Source: Bullera alba
Taxonomy: Eukaryota > Basidiomycota > Tremellomycetes > Tremellales > Bulleraceae
Length of the DNA: 64,000 bases
Reading direction: 5' to 3'
Assembly (NCBI GenBank): GCA_001600095.1
Contig: BCIX01000007.1
Coordinates: 496,001-560,000, forward strand
The notes beneath the pieces were generated by a model, which ran no database searches, was not told the DNA's origin, and saw only the letters and a list, made by a program, of their open reading frames with translations. Within the stretch, counting starts at the first letter, position 1. Every line of letters begins with the position of its first letter. The translations under genes and the position numbers were made by a program. This document shows, piece by piece, positions 38,151 through 49,190 of this stretch.

Positions 38151-39882
38151 TTAGTACACATACACAAACTCGTTGTTCTTGAAGTCGGTCAAGTCGAGCA
38201 AGGCGTTCTCACCGAGACCGTCGGCGGCCGCGTATGCGACGTAGGTGTTGCTCATACTGGTGTCGACAATCTTCCTTGGCTTGCCGACGGCCTCTCGCTC
38301 GTTCTCTCGCTTTCGGTTGAGCCACATGAGGCAGGCGACCTGGGCACCAATGACGACGAGCAGGGCGCAGAAGATACCAAGGACGGCCTTGAGACCGGGG
38401 AGGTAGTGGACCTTCTTGTCCTTTGCGTTGAAGAGGAGTGGGCCGATAATGTTACCGGCCGACGAACCGGCATTGTAGAGGGACATGATGGCGGATTTCT
38501 TGGTCTGACCGGCAGTGTTGGCAACCATCCAACTGACAATCAGGGGGTTACCACCAAAGAGGAAAGCGAGGAGGTAGTATCCGACGAGAGCGGGCGCCTG
38601 CTTGAAGTTGGAGCCACTGGCCTCGGCGGTCAAAACGGCAAGACCGACAATAACAGGGACGACAAAGAGACCGAGGACGGCAGACTTGAATCGGAGCTTG
38701 TAAACGGCGTACGAGGCGATGAGGATGCAGATGAACTGCAGGAAACCGAATGGCATGTTGAGCAGGGACGAGTTGTACTTGTCGAATCCAAAGCCGGCGA
38801 TCAGAGTTGGACCGAAAGCGTTGGTGACCGAAGCTCCAATGTTGAGCAGGAGAGCCATGGAGAGCCAGAGCCAAGACTTGACGTCGTAGAACATCTCCCA
38901 AACCTGAGGCCATTTGAACTCGTTGGTTCCGGTACCGGTCTGGTTGGCTCGCAGTCGCTCGATCGCCTGTGCCTTTTCGTGTTCGTCGAGGAATCGGGCG
39001 GAGAGAATGTCCGAGTCGAGGAAGAACCAGACGAGTGGGGCAGAGAGGACGGTGATGAATCCGACAAACATGAAGATGATCTGCCACGAGTGAATGGATT
39101 CAGACTTGATGTGACCCCTATTTATAGACTGGATCAGCTTGGCACTGCAAGCAGGGGGGTTGCAGATGACTCACAGTCCGTAGGAGACGATGGCGGCGAA
39201 CATGGTGGCTAGTCCGTTGGTGGAGTACCACGCGGCGACTCGGACGGGCTGTTCGGAACGTCGGTACCACTGAGCGGTGAGGATGGAGAACAGTGGGAGA
39301 CAACCAGCTTCAAAGAGTCCGAGGAAGAATCGAGTCGCCATGAGAGCGGGGAAAGAGGTCGAAGCGGCCATGCAGGCCTGTGCTGTTCCCCAACCGAATA
39401 CCAGGACGGTCATCAGTGTCCTAGCGGGCACTCGGACGATCAGGTACGAGGAGAATGGCTGCCATCCGAGCTGGGCCATGGCGTTGACGGTGGAGATGAG
39501 CGAGTACTGGTTTCCTTGGAGTTTGGCGTCGACAGAGAGACCAAACACGTTTCCATAACCGAGCTACCCACGAGTCAGCCAGAGTCCGTACCTCTGGGAG
39601 TAGTGCACTCACGACAGACTTGTCCAGGATTTGCAGGAAGTAGATCCAAACGAGGATGGCGAGGATCCGTCTGTCCGTCTTCTTCCTGATTTTTCGGTCC
39701 TAAAGTCGAGTCAGTCAGCAGCCCCCAGTCACCCCATCATGACTCACATCCTCTTCTGTGAGTTCGACTCGCTCATCGCCGATCACCTTGGCGGCGGTAT
39801 CGGCGTGCTCGATCTCTCCGTTGAATTTGTCCTCGTGCTCCAACGAGACAGTTCGCCCGAGTCCCTTCTCGACCGTGGACAT
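38151..39882 (-). CDS. MFS anion:cation symporter (Dal5/Tna1-like)
   Basis: Plasma-membrane transporter of the ACS family, which in fungi takes up allantoate, ureidosuccinate, nicotinate, biotin-type or similar small organic anions. ATG 39882 opens a polar N-terminus (MSTVEKGLGRTVSLEHEDKF), then RKIRKKTDRRILAILVWIYF with LQILDKSV. Other typical blocks are GLSVDAKLQGNQYSLISTV, FGWGTAQACMAA, ATRFFLGLFEAGCLPLFSIL, QWYRRSEQPVRVAAWYSTNG, FLDSDILSARFLDEHEKAQA, GGNPLIVSWMVANTAGQTKK and SLYNAGSSAGNIIGPLLFN. Twelve helices are expected over about 500 residues and about four introns. The substrate cannot be read from the sequence. Confidence 0.92.
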
Positions 39883-40011
39883 TGCGGTGATAGATGAGTG
39901 GAGGTTCTAGTTGAGATGTTTGCTGGTTGATTGGTCGGTTGTCGCGGTTGAGATCGACTTTATAGATGGAGAACAATGATTGTGGGGGACCAGGGGGATG
40001 AGACTCGCCTC

Positions 40012-40019
40012 TTTATATA
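40012..40019 (-). promoter_or_regulatory. TATA box of the ACS transporter
   Basis: Read on the minus strand the sequence gives TATATAAA, about 130 nt upstream of the transporter ATG (39882). This is a canonical TATA box in the right orientation. Confidence 0.55.
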
Positions 40020-40061
40020 TCCAGAGGGGGTCAAGCTGACTGATGTGTGGAGTCGGTCCAG

Positions 40062-40081
40062 TGACCCGATGTAGCGGGTCA
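40062..40081. promoter_or_regulatory. Everted CCG-N6-CGG inverted repeat
   Basis: TGACCCG, then ATGTAG, then CGGGTCA form a perfect 7-bp inverted repeat about 45 nt upstream of the TATA box. Spaced CCG/CGG triplets are the usual binding form of Zn2Cys6 dimers, so this is a candidate activator site for the ACS transporter. Confidence 0.4.
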
Positions 40082-41648
40082 GTTTATGCGGGGCGTCAGT
40101 GAGGAGGTGACGACTCCGTTCAATATACCACGGTCCGACGACCCGTGACGACCACGGCTATGGTCAGGTGTACGCAGGTGTGAGTGCAGGTTCCGGGGCA
40201 GCAGATCTAGCGTAGGGCTTTTCGCCCCTTTGGAACTTTGGCGCGGGTGGAATTGGATCGAGATTTGCCGGCGGGATCAGAGCGCAGGAGCTGCAGAAGG
40301 CTGCAGACAGACCCGAACCCGGGGCCATGAGAGCCCCGCTTGGACCCGCTCTGTAAGCGAAACACAAAAGCCAAGTGTCCAGTTGCCGACTATAGACGCT
40401 TTGGGAATTGAGCTGAATTGAGCGTCGATAGCCGTCCACAGGCTATGGCCGGTGAGATGGGCGGTGATGACGTGGCAAAACGTGGCTTCTGTGCATGTGG
40501 CAAAGTGATCCTCCTCGCGCCCGCCCACGGACTGGGACCACTGGGTGTGTTCCACAGTTCCAGTGCCTGCCTGGTCTTCGATACCCGCCAAGCTTATCTC
40601 ATGTTCAGCAGCCGGCTCAGCGCGCTCAGCAGGATCCGGGACCGGCATGATGCCTCCTGATGCATAAGGACGGAATGTATGATCACTGGAATCGACCGTT
40701 CAGTAGCCGTTAACAGTCGATAGCCGCTGACTCGTAATCGTGAGAAGGCGAAGTTGATAGCCGGCCAAGCCCAGAGCTACGGATTCTGCGACCCCAGCTT
40801 GACCTTGCAGCTTTCGGAGTAGCCGTTGGCCCGTTGCTGCACCGTGTAGGATGCCGCTGGCAAGTGCGGGAAGTGAGATATACAAGGACATTGGGCGATA
40901 GAGGTGGCTTGAGGTTGTTGTGTGGGCACTGTCGGCCATCGGCTGGGAACGTACCAGTGAGCTCTCACCACGGTTCATCAGGATGACCTTTCGTTGTGCC
41001 GGCCACCACTCTCACTCATCATGACTCGGTCTGCAACGCTGTCTTGGCTTATGATAGTGTAGAGCTAGGCCCACTACCCAGTGTCCCCTCTTCCACCGCT
41101 GCACTGGTCCCATCTCCGTTCTCCAGGTGCCCGCACTCAGTCACTCAGTACTTACAACCTCGCGTGGCACAACACCGACCTCCCCACCTTCCCCACTCTG
41201 ACACAGGCACCCGTGCCAATATTGGACATCGACTCATCAGGACCGCCGATCAGTCGATGATCCATTGCCGCACACGGCCTCACACGGCAGCCATTGCCGC
41301 CGGGAACCTACCCCTGGTCATGGTCTGATCGGGCGAGTTCTAGCATGTGTCGCCTTGGCACTCCAGACTTCGGTCGAGATGTCACGGCCGCGAGGTAAGC
41401 TGTTGATTGTGTTCTCACTTCTCAGTTCAGTCTCGACGGTTACGCTATTCAGACTCCCTCGCGTCGCGCTTCGGTCACTTCATAACGCAACTAAGTCCAC
41501 GCCAACGCCGATCTTGGCAGTATTGCACGTCTGATCGGTTTCTCACTTGAAATACATCCATCAAAGGGGTCGCGGTTCCCACTCGACAATAAGGGCCTTT
41601 CGACCGATTCATACAACATCCCAAGACTTGATCTCCCCCCTAGACCGC
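40082..41648. other. Long intergenic region
   Basis: About 1.6 kb between the ACS transporter start and the BTB-like gene stop. Open frames here are short, lack domains and do not splice into anything recognisable. No RNA gene was seen. Confidence 0.45.
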
Positions 41649-42772
41649 TCAGCTCGCTGCCGCGTCGACACCTCCAGCAGCAGTGCCCGTAGCTGATGGT
41701 CCAGCAGCGCCCGTCGCACCCCTGCCTGCGCTGCCCTCAGCCTCGGTCCCCGGAGCACCCGTCCTCCTCCTCTTCGATGAGGGGTCTGAGTTCGGGCTGA
41801 AGGCGTGATTCAGCTTCACAGACCGAAGATATAGTTGCGCTAGCTGGACTCACTTTGGCTCCTCTTTCGGGTTAAAAGCCTCGGCGATAACTTTCGGATT
41901 TCCCTTCAGCCTCATGCCCAAGAACGACTTGTTCGGTCCGTTCCCACCTCCCCTCCCGCCTTTCTTGGGTCCATGGCCCACTCTGACCGGCTTGTCTTCC
42001 ATCATACACCGCATCAACTCGACCTGCCAGGACAAGGGCAGTGTTTCCAACTTTGAAAACACGTCGGCGCGGAAGGACGTCTCTGAGAAATGCTTGATGG
42101 CCAATTTGGCAACGCCGATATCCCGCCTCTCCCCCGCTGCCTGCAGTAGCCCCCAGGGGGCACCGCCCCGTAGCCAGCCGTACTCGTTGTGCTGGAGACT
42201 GCGGACCATGTGCTCGCAGTCGAAGCGCTCGGCAAAGTCCAGTACGGGGTAGAAAGAGGGTAGGTCCAAGCCCCGGATGAGGGTGTTGTTATCGGGACTC
42301 CAGGAGTTTGGGTAGTAGATGTATTTCAGGACGACGTCGAGCTGAGGCGAGCGAAGTTCAATGTCGATGGGTTCTTCGAACAGTATGCCGCGGAGCCATC
42401 GATCATCTCGCTGAATACAGAGCTGAGAACGTTATCAGCAATGCCTCCGATCCAATTATTGGTCTTGTAGTGCAAGTATGAAGGCTTGCAGGACTCACCT
42501 GTGCTTGCCGAGGTAGAACGCGGAGACTCGATAGCTGATCCCATCTTCCGTTCTGAAGATCACTTGCGCCCTGGGATCTTGGTAGTGCGCATGCCAAACT
42601 ACCTCCTCCTCCTCCTGAACGGGAGGTTCGACCGCCTGCTGAACGGCTCCTGATCCTGAAGCAAGGGCTCCTGTCGATCCTGAAGCTGCAGGTGCCGCTG
42701 CGCCAGCTACTGAAGATCAATCATCGTTCAAGTCGGTGAAAACCGGTGGTAGCGCTTACCTGCGGAGGCCAT
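41649..42772 (-). CDS. BTB-like family protein with apparent frameshift
   Basis: From ATG 42772 a short first exon and an Ala/Gly-rich leader precede YQDPRAQVIFRTEDGISYRV with FYLGKHSSVFSEMIDGS. This is a BTB/POZ-like start (a DxxV-F strand and an HS-x-VF-x-EM helix). The continuation LFEEPIDIELRSPQLDVVLK and YIYYPNSWSPDNN is plainly the same domain but lies in another frame. A single base appears to be missing between 42381 and 42400. Afterwards the frame is open: LDFAERFDCEHMVRSL, GLLQAAGERRDIGVAKLAI, then an Ala/Gly/Thr-rich tail after a last intron, with TGA at 41649-41651. BTB proteins serve as Cullin-3 adaptors or homodimerise. Either a pseudogene or a base-call error. Confidence 0.6.
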
Positions 42773-43209
42773 TGATCTACGGGTGGCTGGCATCCTTCCG
42801 GGTCCAGCTGTAGACTTCGTGAGGGCGAGAGAAGTTTGGGCGATACAGACCTCTTATCGATCTGGCGGTGTTGCTCAAGACAGATTAGACAAGGCAAAGG
42901 GTAACGAGAGGGTGTGATCGAAGCAAGATCAGGTCCAGAAATTGTCCAGAAACGTTACGGTTGTGACTTGTGCGACCGTGTCCGGGTGGCGATTCCCACG
43001 GTGTGCTCGGACTGTTTTCAGAGTAGCGTTCCCACGGTTCCACCAGCAACAGATGCCAGAGACGCGTCGCACAGACGCGCCTTGGTCATGCGCGCGAACT
43101 AATCTTGTCCAAGACTCCAATGTCCATCAATGCCCATCGGCTCTTGACTGTACATTTGATATCGATTGACTTTAATTTTGACTTCTTTTCATCCGCACTG
43201 GAACCCAAC
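42773..43209. other. Divergent spacer
   Basis: About 440 nt between the divergent BTB-like and SWIM genes; no gene was seen. Confidence 0.45.
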
Positions 43210-44157
43210 ATGTCGCTCATTCCCAGCAAAAGACCACACACGGAGGACGCGACCACACTGGTGTCCCCGGTTCCCGATAGCACTAATTCGGAATTTCGGA
43301 TCAACAGCCGGATCCAAAGACCAAGCGTCCGCCCTTACAGAAGAAAGTGCATACCCCGTGGTATATCCATCAAGGCTATGGTGTCACTGATCAGTCACGC
43401 AAAGCCCGGGATGTATGGGGAGACTACATGGAGGATTATTGGTTCATGGCCTACGACAGGCGGCCATATGACCAAGGACTCGAACGAGTTAACCTTACCA
43501 CATTTGCCATCGCACCCTATGTCCCTGTATACATGGTGCTCGAGGTGAGTTTCGCACAGGTGACTCCGGCTGATATCGACAGCATACCAAATTCTTCCAC
43601 ATGTCCATCGTCAAAGAGGATGATGGGCGACTCACCTTCGACTGCCAATGTCCCGATTTCATCCGCGCCGCCGCCTCCGCCAAGACAAAGAAGGTCACCG
43701 CACATCCAGACCCGAAGTACCTCGAGACTTCAGCCCTTTGCGCGCATCACTGCTTGGCCATGCGATATTCCGACAAGCTGCTAGCAATGGAACCACGTCT
43801 CGACTCTCAGGAGCCGTACCCCGTTCTCGAATCCATCGTCGTGTACGAGGCTCGGGACAGATATCAACCTGGCATGGTGATCAGCATCCCCGGTACTAAG
43901 ACTGGTATATATCGGCATCGACTTCGGCGAATCGTGACATACACTCAGGAGGGGGTACCCCACTGCTCGGCAGGTGTCACAAGGATGCGGATGGATATTG
44001 CTGCCACATTGTCAAGGGCAATGCGAGGCGAGAGTTGCAACTACGAGTGAAGAAGCAGATGGCTGAGAAGGCGGCTGCCGAGGCCAAGGCCCGGAAAGTG
44101 GGGGATGTAGGGCGGGCTGAGGCGGTTGCTAGAGTTTGTCAGTCGCTCACTACGTGA
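43210..44157 (+). pseudogene. SWIM zinc-finger gene with two apparent frameshifts
   Basis: The middle of this gene is clear: HTPWYIHQGYGVTDQSRKAR, DYMEDYWFMAYDRRPYDQ, an intron, and HTKFFHMSIVKEDDGRL. A SWIM-type zinc finger follows, with DCQCPDF and, about 30 residues on, CAHHCLAM (CxC...CxH). SWIM fingers bind DNA or protein and occur in Mutator-like transposases among others. The likely start (ATG 43210, MSLIPSKRPHTEDATTL) is in a different frame. The 3' part (KDADGYCCHIVKGNARREL, then an Ala/Lys-rich helix) is in yet another frame. So shifts are needed near 43290-43320 and near 43970. No intron with good borders bridges either. It could be a decaying gene or assembly errors. Confidence 0.5.
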
Positions 44158-45473
44158 CAATCTTCTGAGGATGAGTATGTGACTATGTGGGATCGTTGGT
44201 GGCCGCTGGACTGTCATGATCGGTGTTCAGTCACTTTCTAGTATCGTCATGCTCCTTGTTATCAGGGACAGGCGTCAAAATCCTTGATACGCTTCATGGC
44301 CTCGTGCAGAAAGAGAGAGACGGACCTCTGGCTTCCTCTGGCAACCGGCCCGCCGTAGCCCAAATTGCTTCCGTAGCCACATGTCTCCGCCGCTCCAAAG
44401 CTCCAAGGTATTCAACGTCCAGACCTTCCTTCTCTTCTCAATCTCCTCTCGATCTCGCTGTGCCAATGGCTTGTCGATGGATGCACCGTCTGCCGGCCTC
44501 GATACCACATGGCAAATCGGTTGCCCGGATTATCTCTACGTCAAGCTTGGTGCAACTCAAAGAAGAACGACTAGGGTCCGAGATGGTGGAATGGGGATTT
44601 CCCACCGGTCAAGTGCAGTCCATGGCCAACATTCCGAGCAGCGATAAGAATGAGCCGAAAGACTTCTTCTCACAGTCACTCTCCGACATTTCTCATAGGC
44701 ATTTATCCGCTTGTTCCCATCGGGATGTCTCATCAGGCCGATGAGGTCTGATGTCGTTTTCGAGCGCCATCGCTTGATTGAGACCTAGGACCTAGGACCT
44801 GGTCTTCCCTCGCCCGCCTGGACGATCGCTAGCCGGCTCCCACTCCTGCGAGGCTAGGCGCTAATTATACATTTACAGTTCGACCGACTCCTTGGCAGGT
44901 GATCAGGACTATACCAATACCAATCGAATGCCCTATTTATCGAACAATGATCGCTCGGCACTCGCTGCCGTTGTGACAGGCTGGGATTCGGTCACCTCCG
45001 TCCGCTCCGTCCGCATGAATAACGTGCTTTCCCACTCCTATCGCGATAACTCGACCACCACCCAAGCTTCCCACTTCACCCCGCAAAGGCGCAATCACGT
45101 ATCACCCTATCCGACCTAGCGCAATCCGCAACCATGTCGTGGGAAACCCGAACATACATGGCCATGTCCGATATGGCTGCACTGCCAATATCGCTCCGCT
45201 CGCTACCTCGATTGTTGCGACAACCCACTCTCCTCGGTCCGGTCGAAGGCGATAAGGTGATATTGACGCTAATGACACCATATCCCCCGATTATGGATTC
45301 ATGGCGACATGCATACCCCACTGATCACACCTCCAGCACTCGTCTCCGTAGGCTAGAGTAACAAGGACCAATCCGCTGCCTTATCTATGAAATCGGCTGT
45401 ATAAGTATCCACCAGTGTCGGGATCCTCCTACATTTACAGACAGAAGCCATTCCTGACAGTTCAACAACGGTA
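44158..45473. other. OPT transporter upstream region
   Basis: About 1.3 kb without a supportable gene. It contains four GATAA-type sites (TTATC at 44938 and 45381, GATAAC at 45045, GATAAG at 45251), a TATA-like TATAAG near 45400, and a CTAGGACCT direct repeat near 44785-44802. Confidence 0.5.
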
Positions 45474-48400
45474 ATGATGTCGTTCCTCTCAAAGTTGAGG
45501 TTCAGGCCGAAACCGGCTGAACCAGGGATGATCCCTCACACCGAGGTTTTGGCACCGGAGAATGGGATCACCCCAAGTCTTCCATTCCAAGCCACGACAA
45601 CCACCGCCTCGGACGACGAGAAAGGTCCTGGATCACCCCCACTCGATGAAAAGGGCGATATCAAGGTGGATCCCGAAGCGGATGCGACCGAATCGACCGA
45701 CTCGATCCCGCAGTACGACTGGGATTCGGAAGAGTTTCGCGGTATACCAGACATTGTGCGCGAGACGGTCGGATTTGAAGATGATCCTACGGAGCTGTAC
45801 CTCACTTTCAGGGTGCTCGTCCTCTCGACCATCTTCTGCCTCATCGGCAGCGTCGTCTCTCAGATCACCTAGTAAGTCCTGCCCCACCTTATGATGGACG
45901 GAGACTGACCATGTTGGCAGCTTTCGTACCACGACAGCCCCGTTCCCGGTCTTCTTTGTCATCCTGGCCTCTCTACCGCTGGGCAAGTTGATGGCTCGAA
46001 CCCTGCCAACTAGGGTGTTCAAAGTCTGGAAATGGTCATTCTCCATGAACCCCGGCCCATTCACCAACAAGGAGCATGTGATGATTGGGATCTGCGCCAA
46101 CGCCGGTTCTCAAGGTCAATGGTCCTTCTTCCTGCCCGCCAACGCGGCAATGTACTACGATATCACATTGAACCCCGCAGTGGCGTTGTTCTTCGGATGG
46201 GTAAGTACACTCATGTGAAAGGTTGCTGATTGAGCAGGGAACTATTCTCATCGGATTTTCCTTTGCCGCAATGGGTGAGTTCGTACCTTGGGCACAGTGC
46301 GCATACTGATACTCTAAAGTCCGCCCTATCCTGATCGACGACCCGAGGTTCCTCTTTCCCATCTCCCTGCAGCAAGTCGCGGTATACCGCTCCCTCCAGG
46401 GTCTATCGACTAGCAACCTCGCCAGGTCGGCCAAACAGATGCGAGTGTTCTGGTACGTCTTCGCCGGCATCTTCGTCTGGCAATTCTTCCCAGCATGGAT
46501 CATGCCATTCACCGCCGCTCTCGCCCCACTGTGCTGGTTCAACTCGCGCAATCACAAACTCAACTTCCTGGGCGCAGGTCGTGGCGGTGCTGGCTTCTTG
46601 AACATTACGCTAGATTGGTCAAACATCACCTCGACCATCATCACATATCCCTACAGCGTGCAATTGACCGTGTTTGCCGGGTTCGCCATCACAGTGAGTG
46701 CAGAGTAGGAGGGCATTGCTGAACTGGGTAGATCTGGGTCATTCTGCCGATTGCGTATTTCAAGAACTTGTGGGGATCGCCAACGTATAATATAATGTCC
46801 AACACCCTCTTCCTCAAAAACGGCACTGCATACCCGTTCAAGAAGATCTGTGAGTACGATGATTCAGGGGACATTGCTGATTGAACAGTGGACACGAATG
46901 AACAGGGAGTCCAGGTGTTCAACGAGGCCAAAGTGAGTAAAATCCCCGGCGCCAGTGCACTGACTAGGTAGTTCGATGAATACGGGATTGCCTATGCCGG
47001 TGCCCAGTTCATGTGGGATACATTCTTCGTAAGTCCCCGCCTTCCCTCTCCCACATTACACATCACTGATGATCTTAGTGGTACGCGTCGTACGTGTCGG
47101 CGTATGTCTGGTGTGGGCTCTTCCTCGGACCTACCATTTGGACCGTGTTCAAAGAGAGGCGAGCCGGTCGTCACCCTTACAATGACAGATTGTGCAAGAT
47201 CCAACGATCCTACCCCGGTCTGGCACTATGGTGAGCTTAGACCACGCCCCAATCTTGACCCTTGCTAAATCTCCGCAGGCACTGGCTTGCAATGTTCATC
47301 ATCCCCGCCATCATCCTCTTGATCCTCGTGGTCAAAGGGACAGTGTACATGCCAATCTTCACCTACTTTGTCGCACTGGGCTTTGGCGCCGCATCGATGT
47401 TGCCCATGAGCCTGATCTATGCGACTTCGGGGTATCCGATGAAAGTGGGCATCTTCAACGAACTCATCTATGGCTGTGAGTCGATGATCCACTTGCACAT
47501 GTGTTGAGCAGATCTGACGGATGGGGCAGACATGCTCGAGGTCAAGGGATCATCGAGGCATCCACTGGGACAATTGGCCTATCGGATTCTCAGTGGGAAT
47601 ACCTGGTATGACGCGAGGACGGTCATTGAGGATCAAAAGGTGTGTCATCTCGAACTCGGTGTCATCTCTCGAACTCAACATGGTGCTGACTGGCTTAGAT
47701 TGGGCATTACTTCCACCTCCCGCCCCGAGCGGTCATTGGTATCCAGCTGTTCGGATCGATTCTCTCAACTCCGGTCAATTACGGGATTCTACGAGCCGTC
47801 CTCGCCACCAAGTTCGACTATGTCAGCGGGCGGAAGAAGGATCCGCAGGGCCAATGGACCGGTCAACAGCTCCAGTCGTACAACAGTGATGGTGAGTAAT
47901 GAGTATTCGCCCAACTCCCAAATCACCAAATAGGAGACGGGGCGAGCTGAGCATGACCTTTAGGAATTCAATACGCCCTGGTCGGTCCAAAGAAGCTGTT
48001 CGCGGCACAGGTATACAAACCCCTGCCTTATGGCTTTGTGTGAGTCCACCCCAAGGGGGCAGAAGGCTGACGACTTAGTGTTGGGATTGCAGCGCCTATC
48101 ATCGTGTTCTTGCTGGCGAAGCGGTTCCCGAAGACCCGCTTCGATCTGTTGTAAGTCCACCAAAGCCGGTGCCGGCGTCAGTGAGCTGATTGCCCGCGCT
48201 AGCAACACCACAATCTTCTTCAGCGCGTGCGCCACGTTCCATGGAAATATCAGCACGGGCCCATTCACCATGATCATCCTGGGCACAATCACCAATTTCT
48301 ACCTGTACAGATATAGACACGTCCTGTGGACCAAGTGAGTGTTTCTCCATTTGATTCTTGTGGGCGTTCTGACTTTACTCGTTAGATTCGCTTATATCGT

Positions 48401-48710
48401 AAGTACTAGTCCGGATGGATCAAACGAGGGGTGTAGCTGACGTAGGATGTACAGTGCGGTGCAGCCCGTGAGCACCGGATGAACTCGATGAGAAGTGGTG
48501 TCGAGAGCTGACGTTACTCTTAGTGGACACGGGATTCAACGCGAATCTACTCTTCATCTTCATCTTCCTCGGCACGCAGAGTGAGTACCAGATGATACTG
48601 CTCACATGCTGGAGAATGATGTGCTGATGCCGGGTGCAGCGGTGCAGATGCCTCATTGGTGGGGGAACAATGCGGACAACATCGAGCGCTGCTTTGCGCT
48701 GAAGAAGTGA
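45474..48710 (+). CDS. OPT-family oligopeptide transporter
   Basis: Proton-coupled oligopeptide transporter of the plasma membrane. After an acidic cytosolic N-terminus (YDWDSEEFRGIPDIVRETVG) the family blocks appear: PFPVFFVILASLPLGKLMAR, FSMNPGPFTNKEHVMIGI with CANAG, VRPILIDDPRFLFPISLQQV, VFWYVFAGIFVWQFFPAWI, WFNSRNHKLNFLGAGRGGAG and AYFKNLWGSPTYNIMSNTL. The C-terminus has the usual ending TVQMPHWWGNNADNIERC with FALKK. About 14 exons, several under 60 nt, cover some 800 residues and 12-16 expected helices. The start is one of two adjacent ATG codons (45474 or 45477). GATAA sites upstream suggest nitrogen control. Confidence 0.93.
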
Positions 48711-49190
48711 TGAGTGAGGGAAGAAGTGGGGCAACGGGTGAGACCCGAGGGCTCAGATCGCAATCCAGTCCAGTACGGTACAGTGCAGTATAGTGGTCGT
48801 TGGTATAGAATGTAATTGTTCCGTCGAGCTGCAGTGTCAGCCTGCGAGCAGAGTCACTCCCGGAATCTGACGTGTCGAGGCGAGACTACACACTGGTCAT
48901 CAGCTGACAGGGTTGTAACTTGTAAGTACCACGGGCCATTGATCTACCACGGACCATTGATCGTCGCCATGCACATGCCATTCATCACATGAATTATAGT
49001 ACATTGCTCATGCGAATTGTCCGTGTTTGACACCCTTTGGCTCGTTGTGCCAGTCCATTATACGTTGAATTGTCCTTTTGGTTTCTTCTCTCTTCTTCTC
49101 ACTTGATTCTTGTTTCACTTGTTCACTTCTTCCCCTCCCCATCAACCCTTCGTCCGTCATGCTTCACAGCTTCGTCCCTCAGAGCGCAGT
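48711..49190. other. Convergent spacer OPT/GMC
   Basis: 480 nt between two convergent stop codons; only a pyrimidine-rich stretch (49080-49160) stands out. Confidence 0.45.

Noticed and set aside
38406..39212. 268-codon plus-strand frame opposite the ACS transporter
   Set aside because: Antisense shadow of the transporter coding sequence; the transporter frame has clear family motifs.
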